Positions 8,716 to 17,700 of a stretch of DNA of 64,000 nucleotides are shown here, one piece after another; positions within the stretch are counted from its first letter, which is position 1; every line of letters begins with the position of its first letter. The notes under the pieces were generated by a model, which saw only the letters and a list, made by a program, of their open reading frames with translations, did not search any database and had not been told where the DNA came from. The stretch comes from Paenibacillus sp. DMB5 (GTDB lineage Bacteria; Bacillota; Bacilli; Paenibacillales; Paenibacillaceae): positions 62,001 to 126,000 of the forward strand of contig NZ_LRAC01000100.1 in assembly GCF_001517085.1 (NCBI RefSeq), in the 5' to 3' direction. The position numbers and the translations under genes were made by a program.

Positions 8716-10304
8716 TGAAGAAACTGCTGATCGTCGATGATGAGAAAATGATCCGCCAGGGTCTTAAGGCAATGATTGAACGGGAATATCCGGCGGTTTA
8801 TACGATTGGGCTGGCAGGCAACGGCCAGGAGGCGCTGGAGCTGTTCCGGCGGGAGCCGGCCGACATCATTATTACCGATATCCGTATGCCCGTAATGGAC
8901 GGTATCACGCTCTTGGAGCATTTATCGGAGGAAGTATTGCCGGACCGGCGACCGGCTGTGATTATCCTGAGCGGCCATGATGATTTTGAATATGCCAAAA
9001 GCGCGATCCGCCACCGGGTGAAGGACTACCTGCTGAAGCCGATCCGCCGCGAGGAGCTGTTCGGTACCCTTGAGCAGATTCAGCAGGAACGAAAGGCGCA
9101 GGAGAGCGGTGCAATCCGGCAGGCGCTGGAAACCGAGAACTACCGCAAGGAGCTGCGTACCGCCCGCCTCCAGCGTCTGCTGCAGCAGCGGGATGTGCAG
9201 CCCGCCCCTGAGCAGCTGGAGGAGCTGGGAAGGCTGCAGCTTCCGTATATGGTAGGCGTTATAAATTATTACTACAGCGACGGCACGCGGATGAACTCCG
9301 GTGAGGTGCAGGGGCTGCTGGAACGGCTGGCGGGGCCGCTGGAGCAGCAGTTCAGCGAGATTCTGACCGACTGGGAAGGGAAGCTGATCCTTGCTGGCGG
9401 GAGAGCTGAAGCGTTCCTGAACCTGTACAGAATCGCGGAAACGAAGGAAATTAAAGGGCTGCTGATGGGTGTGAGCGAGACAACGGGCAACCCGGAGGAT
9501 TTTCAGGAATGCTATAGACAGGCCTGCCGTGCGCTGCAGTATACTTTTCTGACCCCTCAGTCCGGCTTTATGGATTACGGGAGTATCCGTGCTGACCGGC
9601 GTAGCTTTCCTCTGCCGGAGGAGGAGCTGCGCAAGCTGCTGAATATGCTGGGAACCGAACGGGAAAAGGAGATTAAGAGCCTGATCGGGAATATTTTTCA
9701 GACGGAGCATTTGCAGCATCTGGATCTGGCTTACGTGGAGAATGTCGCCCGCAGCATCAACGAACGTGTGCTGGATGAGGTATTCCGGGTGCATGGTGAG
9801 GCTTCCGTTGAGGTGCTGAAGCTGTACCGTACAGTAGGCAATTTGTATAATTACCGCCATTTTCATGATTATTACCGCGCGCTGGAGCATTTGCTGCTTA
9901 GTGTGAACGATTATATTATAGGAATACGGTCTGCACATACCGAGCATGCCGATATGGAAGCGGCACTGGCTTATATTGAGGAGCATTACGCGCGTCCGCT
10001 GAATATGGCGATGGTTAGTAACCACGTATCGCTCAGCTATTCTTATTTCAGTGAGGCTTTTAAGGCCTATACCGGCGAGAGCTTTGTCATCTATCTCAAA
10101 AAAGTGCGTATCCGCCATGCCAAAGAGCTGCTGGCAGGCAGCCGGATGATGAAGCTGTCGGGAGTGTCGGAGGCAGTCGGATTTGAGAACAGCAAGCAGT
10201 TTACCCGTGTATTCAAGGAGCTGGAGGGCATCTCCCCCGGAGAATACCGGATCAAGCTGCTCGGCGCAGGCAGCATCCGCCCGGAGGATAAGGAGCTTTA
10301 TTAA
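8712..10304 (+). CDS. Response regulator, YesN type with AraC-family output
   Basis: This is the transcription factor partner of the upstream kinase, translationally coupled through an ATGA overlap. The receiver domain spans residues 1-125 with phospho-acceptor Asp about 56 in ITDIRMPVMDG and Lys in YLLKPI. A long middle region of unknown fold follows. The C-terminal 100 residues are an AraC-type double helix-turn-helix ending in GFENSKQFTRVFKELEGISP. It has 530 residues, usual for the class. It most likely activates the sugar ABC operon upstream. Confidence 0.92.
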   Translation: MMKKLLIVDDEKMIRQGLKAMIEREYPAVYTIGLAGNGQEALELFRREPADIIITDIRMPVMDGITLLEHLSEEVLPDRRPAVIILSGHDDFEYAKSAIRHRVKDYLLKPIRREELFGTLEQIQQERKAQESGAIRQALETENYRKELRTARLQRLLQQRDVQPAPEQLEELGRLQLPYMVGVINYYYSDGTRMNSGEVQGLLERLAGPLEQQFSEILTDWEGKLILAGGRAEAFLNLYRIAETKEIKGLLMGVSETTGNPEDFQECYRQACRALQYTFLTPQSGFMDYGSIRADRRSFPLPEEELRKLLNMLGTEREKEIKSLIGNIFQTEHLQHLDLAYVENVARSINERVLDEVFRVHGEASVEVLKLYRTVGNLYNYRHFHDYYRALEHLLLSVNDYIIGIRSAHTEHADMEAALAYIEEHYARPLNMAMVSNHVSLSYSYFSEAFKAYTGESFVIYLKKVRIRHAKELLAGSRMMKLSGVSEAVGFENSKQFTRVFKELEGISPGEYRIKLLGAGSIRPEDKELY

Positions 10305-10329
10305 GAAATGCAGGCTTGGAGGTACGGAA

Positions 10330-11132
10330 ATGGAAGAGATACAAGGCAATCTGATTACAGTAGAGTCGCTTGCGGCTGATTTCCGCAGGCTGGGTGTAGA
10401 GGAGGGCATGACCCTGCTGCTGCATTCCTCCTTTAAGTCACTGGGCCAGTGGGTAGCCGGCGGTCCGGTGGCCGTTATTCTTGCTCTGGAGGAGGTGCTC
10501 GGGACGGAGGGGACACTCGTCATGCCGTCGCAGTCCTCCGATCAGACCGATCCCGCAGGCTGGAGCAGGCCGCCCGTGCCGGAAGCGTGGTGGCAGACGA
10601 TCCGTGAGCAGATGCCGGCCTATGATCCGGATCTGACCCCGCTGCGGGGTATGGGTGTTATCCCGGATACGTTCCGCAAGCAGTGCGGGGTTAAGCGGAG
10701 CAGTCATCCTATCGATTCCTTTGTAGCCTGGGGAAAGCACAGGGATTTCATCATTGACGGACACGCGCTGGAATACGCCTTCGGCGAGCATTCTCCGCTG
10801 GCCAGGATTTACGATCTGCACGGGAGCGTGCTGCTGCTGGGTGTAGACAGCCTGAATAACACCTCCCTGCACTTGTCGGAATACCGGGCAGAGTATGCCG
10901 GGAAGCAGGAGGTGACCCCCGGCACGCCGATGCTGGTAGACGGGAGCCGGCAATGGGTGCAGTTCAGGGATTTGAACTGGGAATCGGAGGATTTCAAGGC
11001 GCTTGGAGAGGATTTCGGCCGGGATATGGGCCTGATCCGTCACGGGCTTGTGGCGGCATCGGCGCCCAGCTGATGCCGCAGCGGGAGCTGGTGGACTACG
11101 GCGTGAAGTGGCTGGAGCGGAACCGGAAGTAG
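10330..11132 (+). CDS. AAC(3)-like aminoglycoside N-acetyltransferase family protein, frameshifted at 3' end
   Basis: A member of the Antibiotic_NAT family (AAC(3)/YokD), which transfers acetyl from acetyl-CoA. Seen: LLHSSFKSLG near the N-terminus, GTLVMPSQSSD, and HPIDSFVAWG followed by EYAFGEHSPLARIYDLHGSVLLLGV, all family landmarks. Chromosomal members often have unknown natural substrates, so resistance is not implied. The open frame ends at 11073 with ...VAASAPS. Restoring one G in GTGGCGGC near 11051 (to GTGGGCGGC) continues with GGIGAQLMPQRELVDYGVKWLERNRK to a stop at 11132, the expected family C-terminus. GGAGG precedes the ATG. Confidence 0.75.
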
Positions 11133-11283
11133 GCGGGCAGGAATTCCAGCTGGGATTGGGCAGCTTTGCCGCCTGTGGTGCGGGTGACCGGTGGGACTCG
11201 TTAGGTGGACTCGGGATAAGTGATCAGTTAGCACAATTTAGAGAGCGTATTAAGCTCAGGGCAGGTTCAAGGAGGAGTTACCA

Positions 11284-11922
11284 ATGGGAACAACAACAAT
11301 CTATTTAACACGGCACGGCCAGACAGAGTGGAATGTGCAGCAGCGGATGCAGGGGCATCAGGACTCGCCGCTTACTCCGCTTGGGGTACAGCAGGCCGAG
11401 TGGCTCGGCAAGGGGCTGCAGGAGGTGCACCTGGATGCGGTGTATGCCAGCTCCAGCCCGCGGACGCTGCGGACTGCAGAGATCATTCTGGGAGAACGCA
11501 AGATCCCCGTAACCGCCTGCGACGAGTTCAAGGAGCTGTGCATGGGAGGCTGGGAAGGCTGTGAGTCTCCGGCACTCAAGCTGTCCGAACCGGAGCAGTT
11601 CCGGTATTTCTGGGAAGACCCGGAGAAATTCGGCGTGGAGGGCAGTGAGACCTTCGCCCAGGTGCAGGAGCGGGCGCTGAACAAGCTGCAGGAGATTGTT
11701 AGCACCCATGAGGGGCAAACGGTGCTTATTGTGACGCACACAGTTGTAATCAAAGTGCTGATGGCATACTTTGAAGCCCGGCCGATGAACAAGCTGTGGG
11801 AGCTGCCTTATATTCATCCGACCTGCCTGTGCCGGATCGACATCAAGGATGGCGTACCGGAGATCCTGCTGCATGGCGACATCAGTCATTACGAGTCGGC
11901 TGATGCTGTTATGGAATCGTAG
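11284..11922 (+). CDS. Histidine phosphatase family protein (phosphoglycerate-mutase-like)
   Basis: Cytosolic 212-residue phosphatase of the RHG superfamily. The catalytic motif TRHGQTEWN is at residues 9-17, the second arginine is in SSSPRTLRTAE, a conserved EL..GGWEG segment follows, and the second catalytic His is in IVTHTVVIKVL. These enzymes include CobC-like alpha-ribazole phosphatases and YhfR/GpmB-like broad phosphatases; the substrate cannot be chosen from sequence. AAGGAGGAG sits 6-7 bases before the ATG. Confidence 0.85.
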   Translation: MGTTTIYLTRHGQTEWNVQQRMQGHQDSPLTPLGVQQAEWLGKGLQEVHLDAVYASSSPRTLRTAEIILGERKIPVTACDEFKELCMGGWEGCESPALKLSEPEQFRYFWEDPEKFGVEGSETFAQVQERALNKLQEIVSTHEGQTVLIVTHTVVIKVLMAYFEARPMNKLWELPYIHPTCLCRIDIKDGVPEILLHGDISHYESADAVMES

Positions 11923-12000
11923 GGAAGCAGGCTGTAACCCCGGAGTTTAACTGGATCTGAGGTGCTTCATAGAGCTTAACTCCGAAGAAGCGGGCCTCCA

Positions 12001-12195
12001 GCAGTTAGTGGGATAATCGCCACTTAATTTGATGATTTTTATTGTTTTTCAGTGATTAGGTGGAAAACCGACACTTATTTCGGCCACAGTTGCTCCCTGA
12101 GTACGATAAACGCAGAATTAAGTGGCATTTTTCCAATTAGCAGCTCCGAGCAGGGGAGATTGCTCCTAAATAGGTGGTGAAAATCCACTTAGATA
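12001..12195. repeat. Dispersed four-motif palindromic repeat, copy B
   Basis: Four imperfect inverted motifs of the type TTAGTGG-N5-CCACTTA have cores near 12011, 12062, 12124 and 12176, so spacings of 51, 62 and 52 bp. The same motif and spacing occur at 58455-58655, and the motif resembles the 52-bp array at 2525. This fills the otherwise gene-free interval between the phosphatase and the MFS gene. Confidence 0.7.
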
Positions 12196-12266
12196 GATCA
12201 GGAAGGCCCCGGTAGGCTTATTTCATGAAGCTGAAAAGATTTGGAATGCATTAATAGCTGCAATAG

Positions 12267-12295
12267 CAGGCAGTGCCCGTAAGCGGCACTGCCTG
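12267..12295. terminator. Bidirectional hairpin terminator
   Basis: CAGGCAGTGCC and GGCACTGCCTG are separated by 7 bases, just beyond the 3' end of the MFS gene on the reverse strand. T-rich tracts are weak. Confidence 0.6.
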
Positions 12296-12305
12296 TTTGT
12301 GCTGT

Positions 12306-13580
12306 TTATTTGGCAGGCTGCACCTGGCTTGGCGCCGGAATACCCAGCCGGGCTCCGGCCGCCAGCTCTGTCAGATCACCGTCCAGTGCCTTCAGGCCGG
12401 GGAGCAGTGCTGCGAGCCCGGCGCAGATCACCGGCAGCAGCCCGGCGGCTACGAACAGCGCCGGAACCCCGTAGAATTCGGCGGCCGCTCCACCGGCAAA
12501 AGCGCCCAGCGGCTGCAGTCCGCCGCCGATCAGGAAGCGGATGGAATTTACCCGGCCCTGGTGGCTTGCCGGGACCAGCTGCCCGTGAAGAGCGGAGCTC
12601 AGGGAGCCGAAGAACGGGCCGAAGACACCAGCCATGAATGCGGCGGCCAGGGCGAACGGATAGCTTGGAATGAGTCCCCACAAAGCGGTGACCAGCCCGA
12701 TTCCGATCAGGCTGCCGAGCATGAAAGGCCGTCTGCGTCTGATCTCTCCGATCAGCGAGACGATACTGATTCCGCTCAGGTAGCCAAGCGCCGATGCCGT
12801 AGTCAGGGAGCCAAGCGCGGCCGCATCACGGTGCAGCACTTCACGGACATAAGGGACCATCATGGTCCAGATGGCAACCGAGCTGAGATTGCTGACGGAG
12901 ACCAGGACCATAATAGTCAGCATGGCCGGGAATTGCCTGTAGAAGCTGAACCCCTCGGCGATTTCCCCCAGGTATTCCCTAAGGGAGAAGCGGCCTGCTG
13001 CTTCCCGGGGCCTGGCCAGCTTCGGCAGGCTGAACAGAGTGGCAATTGCGGCTGAATAGCACAGCGCATTGATGCCCAGAGCCGGCAGTGCCCCGCTGGA
13101 TGCGGTCAGCACGCCCGCCAGCGCAGGTCCGAGCAGGGCGGCGGCGCCCTTGCAGCCTTCGATGACGGCAAATGCCCGCATCAGCTTGCGGTGGCCGGCC
13201 ACGCCGGGAACGACGGCGGTTGCCGTCGGGAGGAACAGCGCAGAGCAGGCACCGCTAAGCATGGCTGCGGCGAAGAGATGCCAGAGCTGCAGCTGGCCGA
13301 GAAGCCCCATGCCGAGCGGCAGGAGGATGGCCAGCAGCCGGAGAAATCCGAGGAAGGCCATCAGGCGTACCCGGTTCAGCCGGTCGGAGAGCGGCGATCC
13401 CAGCAGGCGGATGAGGAGCTCGGGAATACCGGAGGCGAGTACAAGAGCACCCATGGCCAGCTTGGAGCCGGTCAGCTCATAGACCAGCCATTCCATGGCC
13501 AGGAGCCCGAAGGTATCCCCGAAGGTGCTCAAGGATATGGTGGATAAAAGCCCGTAATAACTGTTTTTTTGTTTGAACAC
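12306..13580 (-). CDS. MFS transporter (drug or macrolide efflux type)
   Basis: A 424-residue, 12-segment major facilitator. The N-terminus ISLSTFGDTFGLLAMEWLVY and the loop SPLSDRLNRVRLM between segments 2 and 3 are typical of the MFS_3/MefA-EntS class of exporters. The start is GTG at 13580 behind AAAGGACG; no in-frame ATG lies near. It follows an ArsR-type regulator gene on the same strand after 28 bp and is presumably its target. The C-terminus is Ala/Pro-rich and cytoplasmic. The exported compound is unknown. Confidence 0.85.
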   Translation of the reverse strand: MFKQKNSYYGLLSTISLSTFGDTFGLLAMEWLVYELTGSKLAMGALVLASGIPELLIRLLGSPLSDRLNRVRLMAFLGFLRLLAILLPLGMGLLGQLQLWHLFAAAMLSGACSALFLPTATAVVPGVAGHRKLMRAFAVIEGCKGAAALLGPALAGVLTASSGALPALGINALCYSAAIATLFSLPKLARPREAAGRFSLREYLGEIAEGFSFYRQFPAMLTIMVLVSVSNLSSVAIWTMMVPYVREVLHRDAAALGSLTTASALGYLSGISIVSLIGEIRRRRPFMLGSLIGIGLVTALWGLIPSYPFALAAAFMAGVFGPFFGSLSSALHGQLVPASHQGRVNSIRFLIGGGLQPLGAFAGGAAAEFYGVPALFVAAGLLPVICAGLAALLPGLKALDGDLTELAAGARLGIPAPSQVQPAK

Positions 13581-13608
13581 ACATAATCCCGTCCTTTATT
13601 CATCCGGA

Positions 13609-14514
13609 TTAGCTCTCCAGATAAGATCCGATTTGCTGCGGCAGATCCCGCAGCGCCTCCAGCCGCAGGCTGTAGGCTGTGCTTTTGCCGCTGACGTGGG
13701 CGATGACCAGCCCTGCTGCGCGCAGGGCGATCAGATGGTAATGGATTGTGCTTTTGGACAGGCCCACCTGCTTGACGATTTCAGTGAAGCTCAGCTGCTG
13801 GCTCGTAAGCAACCGGAGAATGTACAGCCGCGTCTCATCGGACAGCGCCCGGGTAAGCCGCAGCAGCGCCGCAGCCGGACGTCCTTCCTCCGGAGGAAGG
13901 ACGTCACAGGAGTAGCTGGTAAATACAAACTCATCATAAAAAGCTGTGGTAACGAGCGGCCGGGGGTGATACTGGGGAATAAGAATAACCTGCTTCAGCT
14001 GCTCTGCCGGATAGAGGCGCATCCCGGCAGTTGCCTGTTCATAAACCTCCATGTCATTCCCGCCTCCGAGCGTCTTTCTCCGGCTGTCTGCTTCGCTCTG
14101 CAGTCCCGCAAGAATCTGCGGATCAATACCTCTGAAATAGCCGGCATCCCATACGCGCAGCATCTCAGCCGCGCTGCTGCGCAGTTCGGGAAGATTGGCA
14201 GGGACGGACTGGCCGAAGCGTCCGGAAATCTCAAATAGCTCCCCTGTAGTCAGATCCTCGAACCAGCTTAGGAATCCGTGGACCGTCCGCTCACCCGGAC
14301 AGCTCCAGATATAGGGATTCAGATTGAAATCCTCGGCCAGGGCGATAACCTCCCGCATCTTCTGAAGCTGCACCGGGGCGAACCGGTCCTGCACTTCACG
14401 GACCCACAGCTTACCGGCGTCCATGGCAGTATGATTCTGTTTGTAAAGAAATGCGTTAAGACTGGCGATACATTCATACATAGGTGCAAAATCAACTTCA
14501 ACACTGTAGCTCAT
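13609..14514 (-). CDS. ArsR-type winged-helix transcriptional regulator with N-terminal sensor region
   Basis: A 301-residue protein with a winged-helix domain in the last 90 residues: LTRALSDETRLYILRLL followed by a recognition helix around GLSKSTIHYHLIALRAAGLV. The first 200 residues are not a known metal site and may bind a ligand. It is a larger regulator than classic ArsR (about 100 aa), like the Bacillales proteins that sit beside MFS exporters. The MFS gene follows in the same direction. A perfect inverted repeat lies in its own promoter region, suggesting autorepression. Confidence 0.82.
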   Translation of the reverse strand: MSYSVEVDFAPMYECIASLNAFLYKQNHTAMDAGKLWVREVQDRFAPVQLQKMREVIALAEDFNLNPYIWSCPGERTVHGFLSWFEDLTTGELFEISGRFGQSVPANLPELRSSAAEMLRVWDAGYFRGIDPQILAGLQSEADSRRKTLGGGNDMEVYEQATAGMRLYPAEQLKQVILIPQYHPRPLVTTAFYDEFVFTSYSCDVLPPEEGRPAAALLRLTRALSDETRLYILRLLTSQQLSFTEIVKQVGLSKSTIHYHLIALRAAGLVIAHVSGKSTAYSLRLEALRDLPQQIGSYLES

Positions 14515-14558
14515 AGCGTGGCCCTCATTTCAAAAGTAGAATTTCTGGCTCAGTTAGA

Positions 14559-14587
14559 ATAAGTTCTATAAATATAGAACAACTTAT
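14559..14587. promoter_or_regulatory. Operator candidate for the ArsR-type regulator
   Basis: GTTCTAT-AAAT-ATAGAAC (14563-14580) is a perfect inverted repeat. Outer AATAAG and CTTATT bases extend it imperfectly. It lies 45-75 bp before the regulator's start codon. Confidence 0.6.
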
Positions 14588-14710
14588 TTGTTTTAGTATA
14601 AGCGAACTAATTGGATGTTTCAAGTAATAATATGCTTGCCCGCACCAGGATGGCATGACGAAATCCGAAATGCGCAGCACGGCGGCTGAATAATACTTTT
14701 GCGTCAAAAA

Positions 14711-14763
14711 AAAGAGGCGGCTCCTCCCGGATGCTATTCACATCCGGGGGAACCGCCTCTTTT
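14711..14763. terminator. Bidirectional terminator beyond the nuclease gene
   Basis: AAAGAGGCGG and CCGCCTCTTTT flank an inner CCGGATG/CATCCGG stem, with A and T tracts on both sides. It ends the large reverse-strand gene. Confidence 0.85.
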
Positions 14764-14778
14764 GTGGTTACGCAGCTT

Positions 14779-17700
14779 TTAGTTGATAAAGCCAAGCGCC
14801 AGCAGGGTCTTCTCCAGCATCGTAGCAGCTTCCGCGCGGGTAGCTGATTTCTCCGGAGCAAACGAGCCGTCCGGCAGTCCCTGGATAATGCCTTCAGCAG
14901 CCATTTCGGCTACTGCCGCCTGAGACCAGGCAGGAAGGGAAGCGGCATCGCTGAATTTGGCCAGCGCCGCAGGGTCACTGTTCAGTGACTTGCCGGTGTA
15001 TTTCATGGCTTTGGACAGAATCGCAGCCATCTCCTGACGGGTGATTGGGCTATTCGGCTTAAAGCTGCCGTCTGTGTACCCGGTGATCAGTCCCGCAGCC
15101 GCTGCGGTGTGTACAGCATCCGCATACCATGCGCCTGCATTGACATCACTGAAGTTGGTACCGCTGCTTACTGTTGCCAGACCGAGCGAGCGGGTAATCA
15201 GGGCAGCGAATTCTGCACGGGTCACCGATTGTGAAGGTGAGAAGGCCGTATCGCTTGTTCCGGTGATAATCAGCTTGGATGCAAGGAGATCAATAGCCGA
15301 TTTGGCCCAATGGCTGGTGATATCTCCGAACGTCTTGCTGGACTGGACAACGGTGTAATAGCTGTTGCTGTTCCGTTTGATCGTAACCGCGGTAGTTCCG
15401 TCAGCCTGGGTAGTGAATACGGAAGGCACGAACGAAAGCTTACCGGTTGCCGGATCAAAGGAGACAGCAGTCGCATTGTCCGGATTCAATGATTGTGTTG
15501 CCTTGATAGTGCGGCTTACGTAGGTGCTGCCGAAGCTGTTCAGCGGCACGCTGCTATTGCCGGCCTGAGCGGAAATGGAGAACTCAATTACCGGCGCTGC
15601 CAGGGTAACTGAACCTGCTTGTGCAGCAAGGGCCTGATTCACACTGCTCAGCGTAGCTGTGCCGGCTGGCAGAATGGATACAGTGATCGTAAAGTTACTC
15701 GTGCCAAGCTGCGCGGCAAGTGCTGTTCCATTCACAAGACGGAGCGGAAGCGAATAAGAGGTTCCGTCTGTCGTACTGAAGGTAAGCACTGACGCTGGTT
15801 TGGCTGCAGCCTGCTGGATCAGCACGCTGGCCGGAAGTACCGCCTGGGCTCCGCCTGTTGTAGAGGTCAGCGGGATAACCAGCTCATTGCTGCCTGCAGG
15901 CAGTGCGGCGAACTGGGCAGTCAGTGACTCGGCAGTAAGGGTTGTCACCTGCGGTGCTGCCGTTGGTGCTGGTGTAGCTGTCGCAGTAGGTGACGGTGTT
16001 GCCACTGGTCCGCCGCCATTAGAAGGGTTGCCCGGATCAGTTGAAGGTGCTGGCGTTGGCGTTGCACCCTTCAAATCTTTGATGCGTCCTTCTGTAGCAT
16101 TGTTTACAGTTCCGACCTGTGCCAGATAGTCTGTAAAGACCTCATAGTCCGGCAGATACAGCTCATAGTAACGTCCGTCTGCCTTGGCAGCTGCCAGGGA
16201 ACGGTAGAAGTCACCGCCGCCGGCCATAAAGGAGTTGGTGGACAGGATGTAGTAAGCTTTAGGATCAATGGCAGTGTAGCTGCGTCGGCCTGTTTGATTT
16301 CTACAGAGACGATACGCTCGCCGACCTGTTCAACCACATTGGTTGTAGCATTGACGATTTCCGGTTTCTTGGTGGAATCGTAGGTGTAGCGCATGCCTGA
16401 GACTTGGGCAAAACGGCCTTGATCACTTTCCAGTCCGCTGACGCCGTTCTCCAGGGCAGCGATGATTTCCTGTCCGGTCACCTTCAGGGCAACCAGACTG
16501 TTCGAGAATGGCATCACTGTCAGCACTTCACCGAGGGTGATGTCGCCTTGATCAATCCCGGCGCGGATCCCGCCGCCGTTCTGGATCGCTACGTAACCCT
16601 TGATCGTGGACTGCTCAGCTTCAGGAATCAGCTTGCTCACTAGTTCTTTGGCTTTTACATTGATACCGTCAGCAATCAGGTTTCCGAGGTTGGTCTCTTC
16701 ACTCCGGACGACCCGGGTTAGCTTGCCGTTGATCATCCGGTCGTAAACGAGCGGAACGTCGGTTTTGCCGACTACAGTCTGACGGATTGCCGCCAGCTCA
16801 GCGTCGTATTTCACGAGCATCGCTTTGGCAGTCGCATCTTCCGCATATTTTGTCGTGTCGATCAGCTTGCCGTTGTACGTTGTGATGACGCCCGCGTCGT
16901 CGAAGTTCACATCGAGCTCGCCGAGGTACGTGCCGTATTCACCGGTCTGTACAATTAGAGTTGGCTCAGTGTCTTTGTTGAAGATAACCGGAGCGTCCAG
17001 CTTGGTGTGGGTGTGTCCGCCGACGATAACGTCGATGCCCGGAACCTCAACAGCCAGCTTCTGATCCACATTGTAGCCCAGGTGGGATACGGCAATGATT
17101 TTGTTAATGCCCAGTGCCTGCAGAGCTTTGACTGTGTTCTCGGCGCTGGTCTTGTAATCCTTGAAGGCGATGTTGTCGCCCGGTGAGGATAGGCCTACAG
17201 TATCTTCAGTGGTGAGGCCGAAGATCCCGACTTTTTCACCATAAACTTCTTTAATAACGGATGGATAGATATGGCCGTTCTCTACCGGAGTAGCAGAATC
17301 TGAACCGCCAACCTTGTTAACGAAAATATCCTTCAGCTCATTTTCCTTCGTAGTGAAGTCGATATTGGAGCTGATGAAAGGGAACTTCGCTTTGTCGATG
17401 AAGGCTCTGAGTGTCGGCAGGCCTTTATCAAACTCATGGTTCCCGAAGATCATGGCATCGTAGCCGATGTAGTTCATGAACTCCAGGTCAGCCAGTCCTT
17501 CAAACTTGGTGAAGTACAGGGTGCCGGAGAATACATCCCCTGCATCGAGCAGGATGGAGTTGCCGGTGCGTTCCTGCTTGATTGCTGTCATCCGTTTAAC
17601 GACTGTTTCCAGATGGCTGTGCGTGTCGTTCGTGTGCAGTACTCTCAGGGAGAAGTCTGCATTCAGATCGAGCTGTGCCAGAACCGGATCATGGTCGGAG

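Noticed and set aside
8922..10523. 533-aa reverse-strand ORF
   Set aside because: It is antisense to the YesN-type regulator, which has clear conserved domains.
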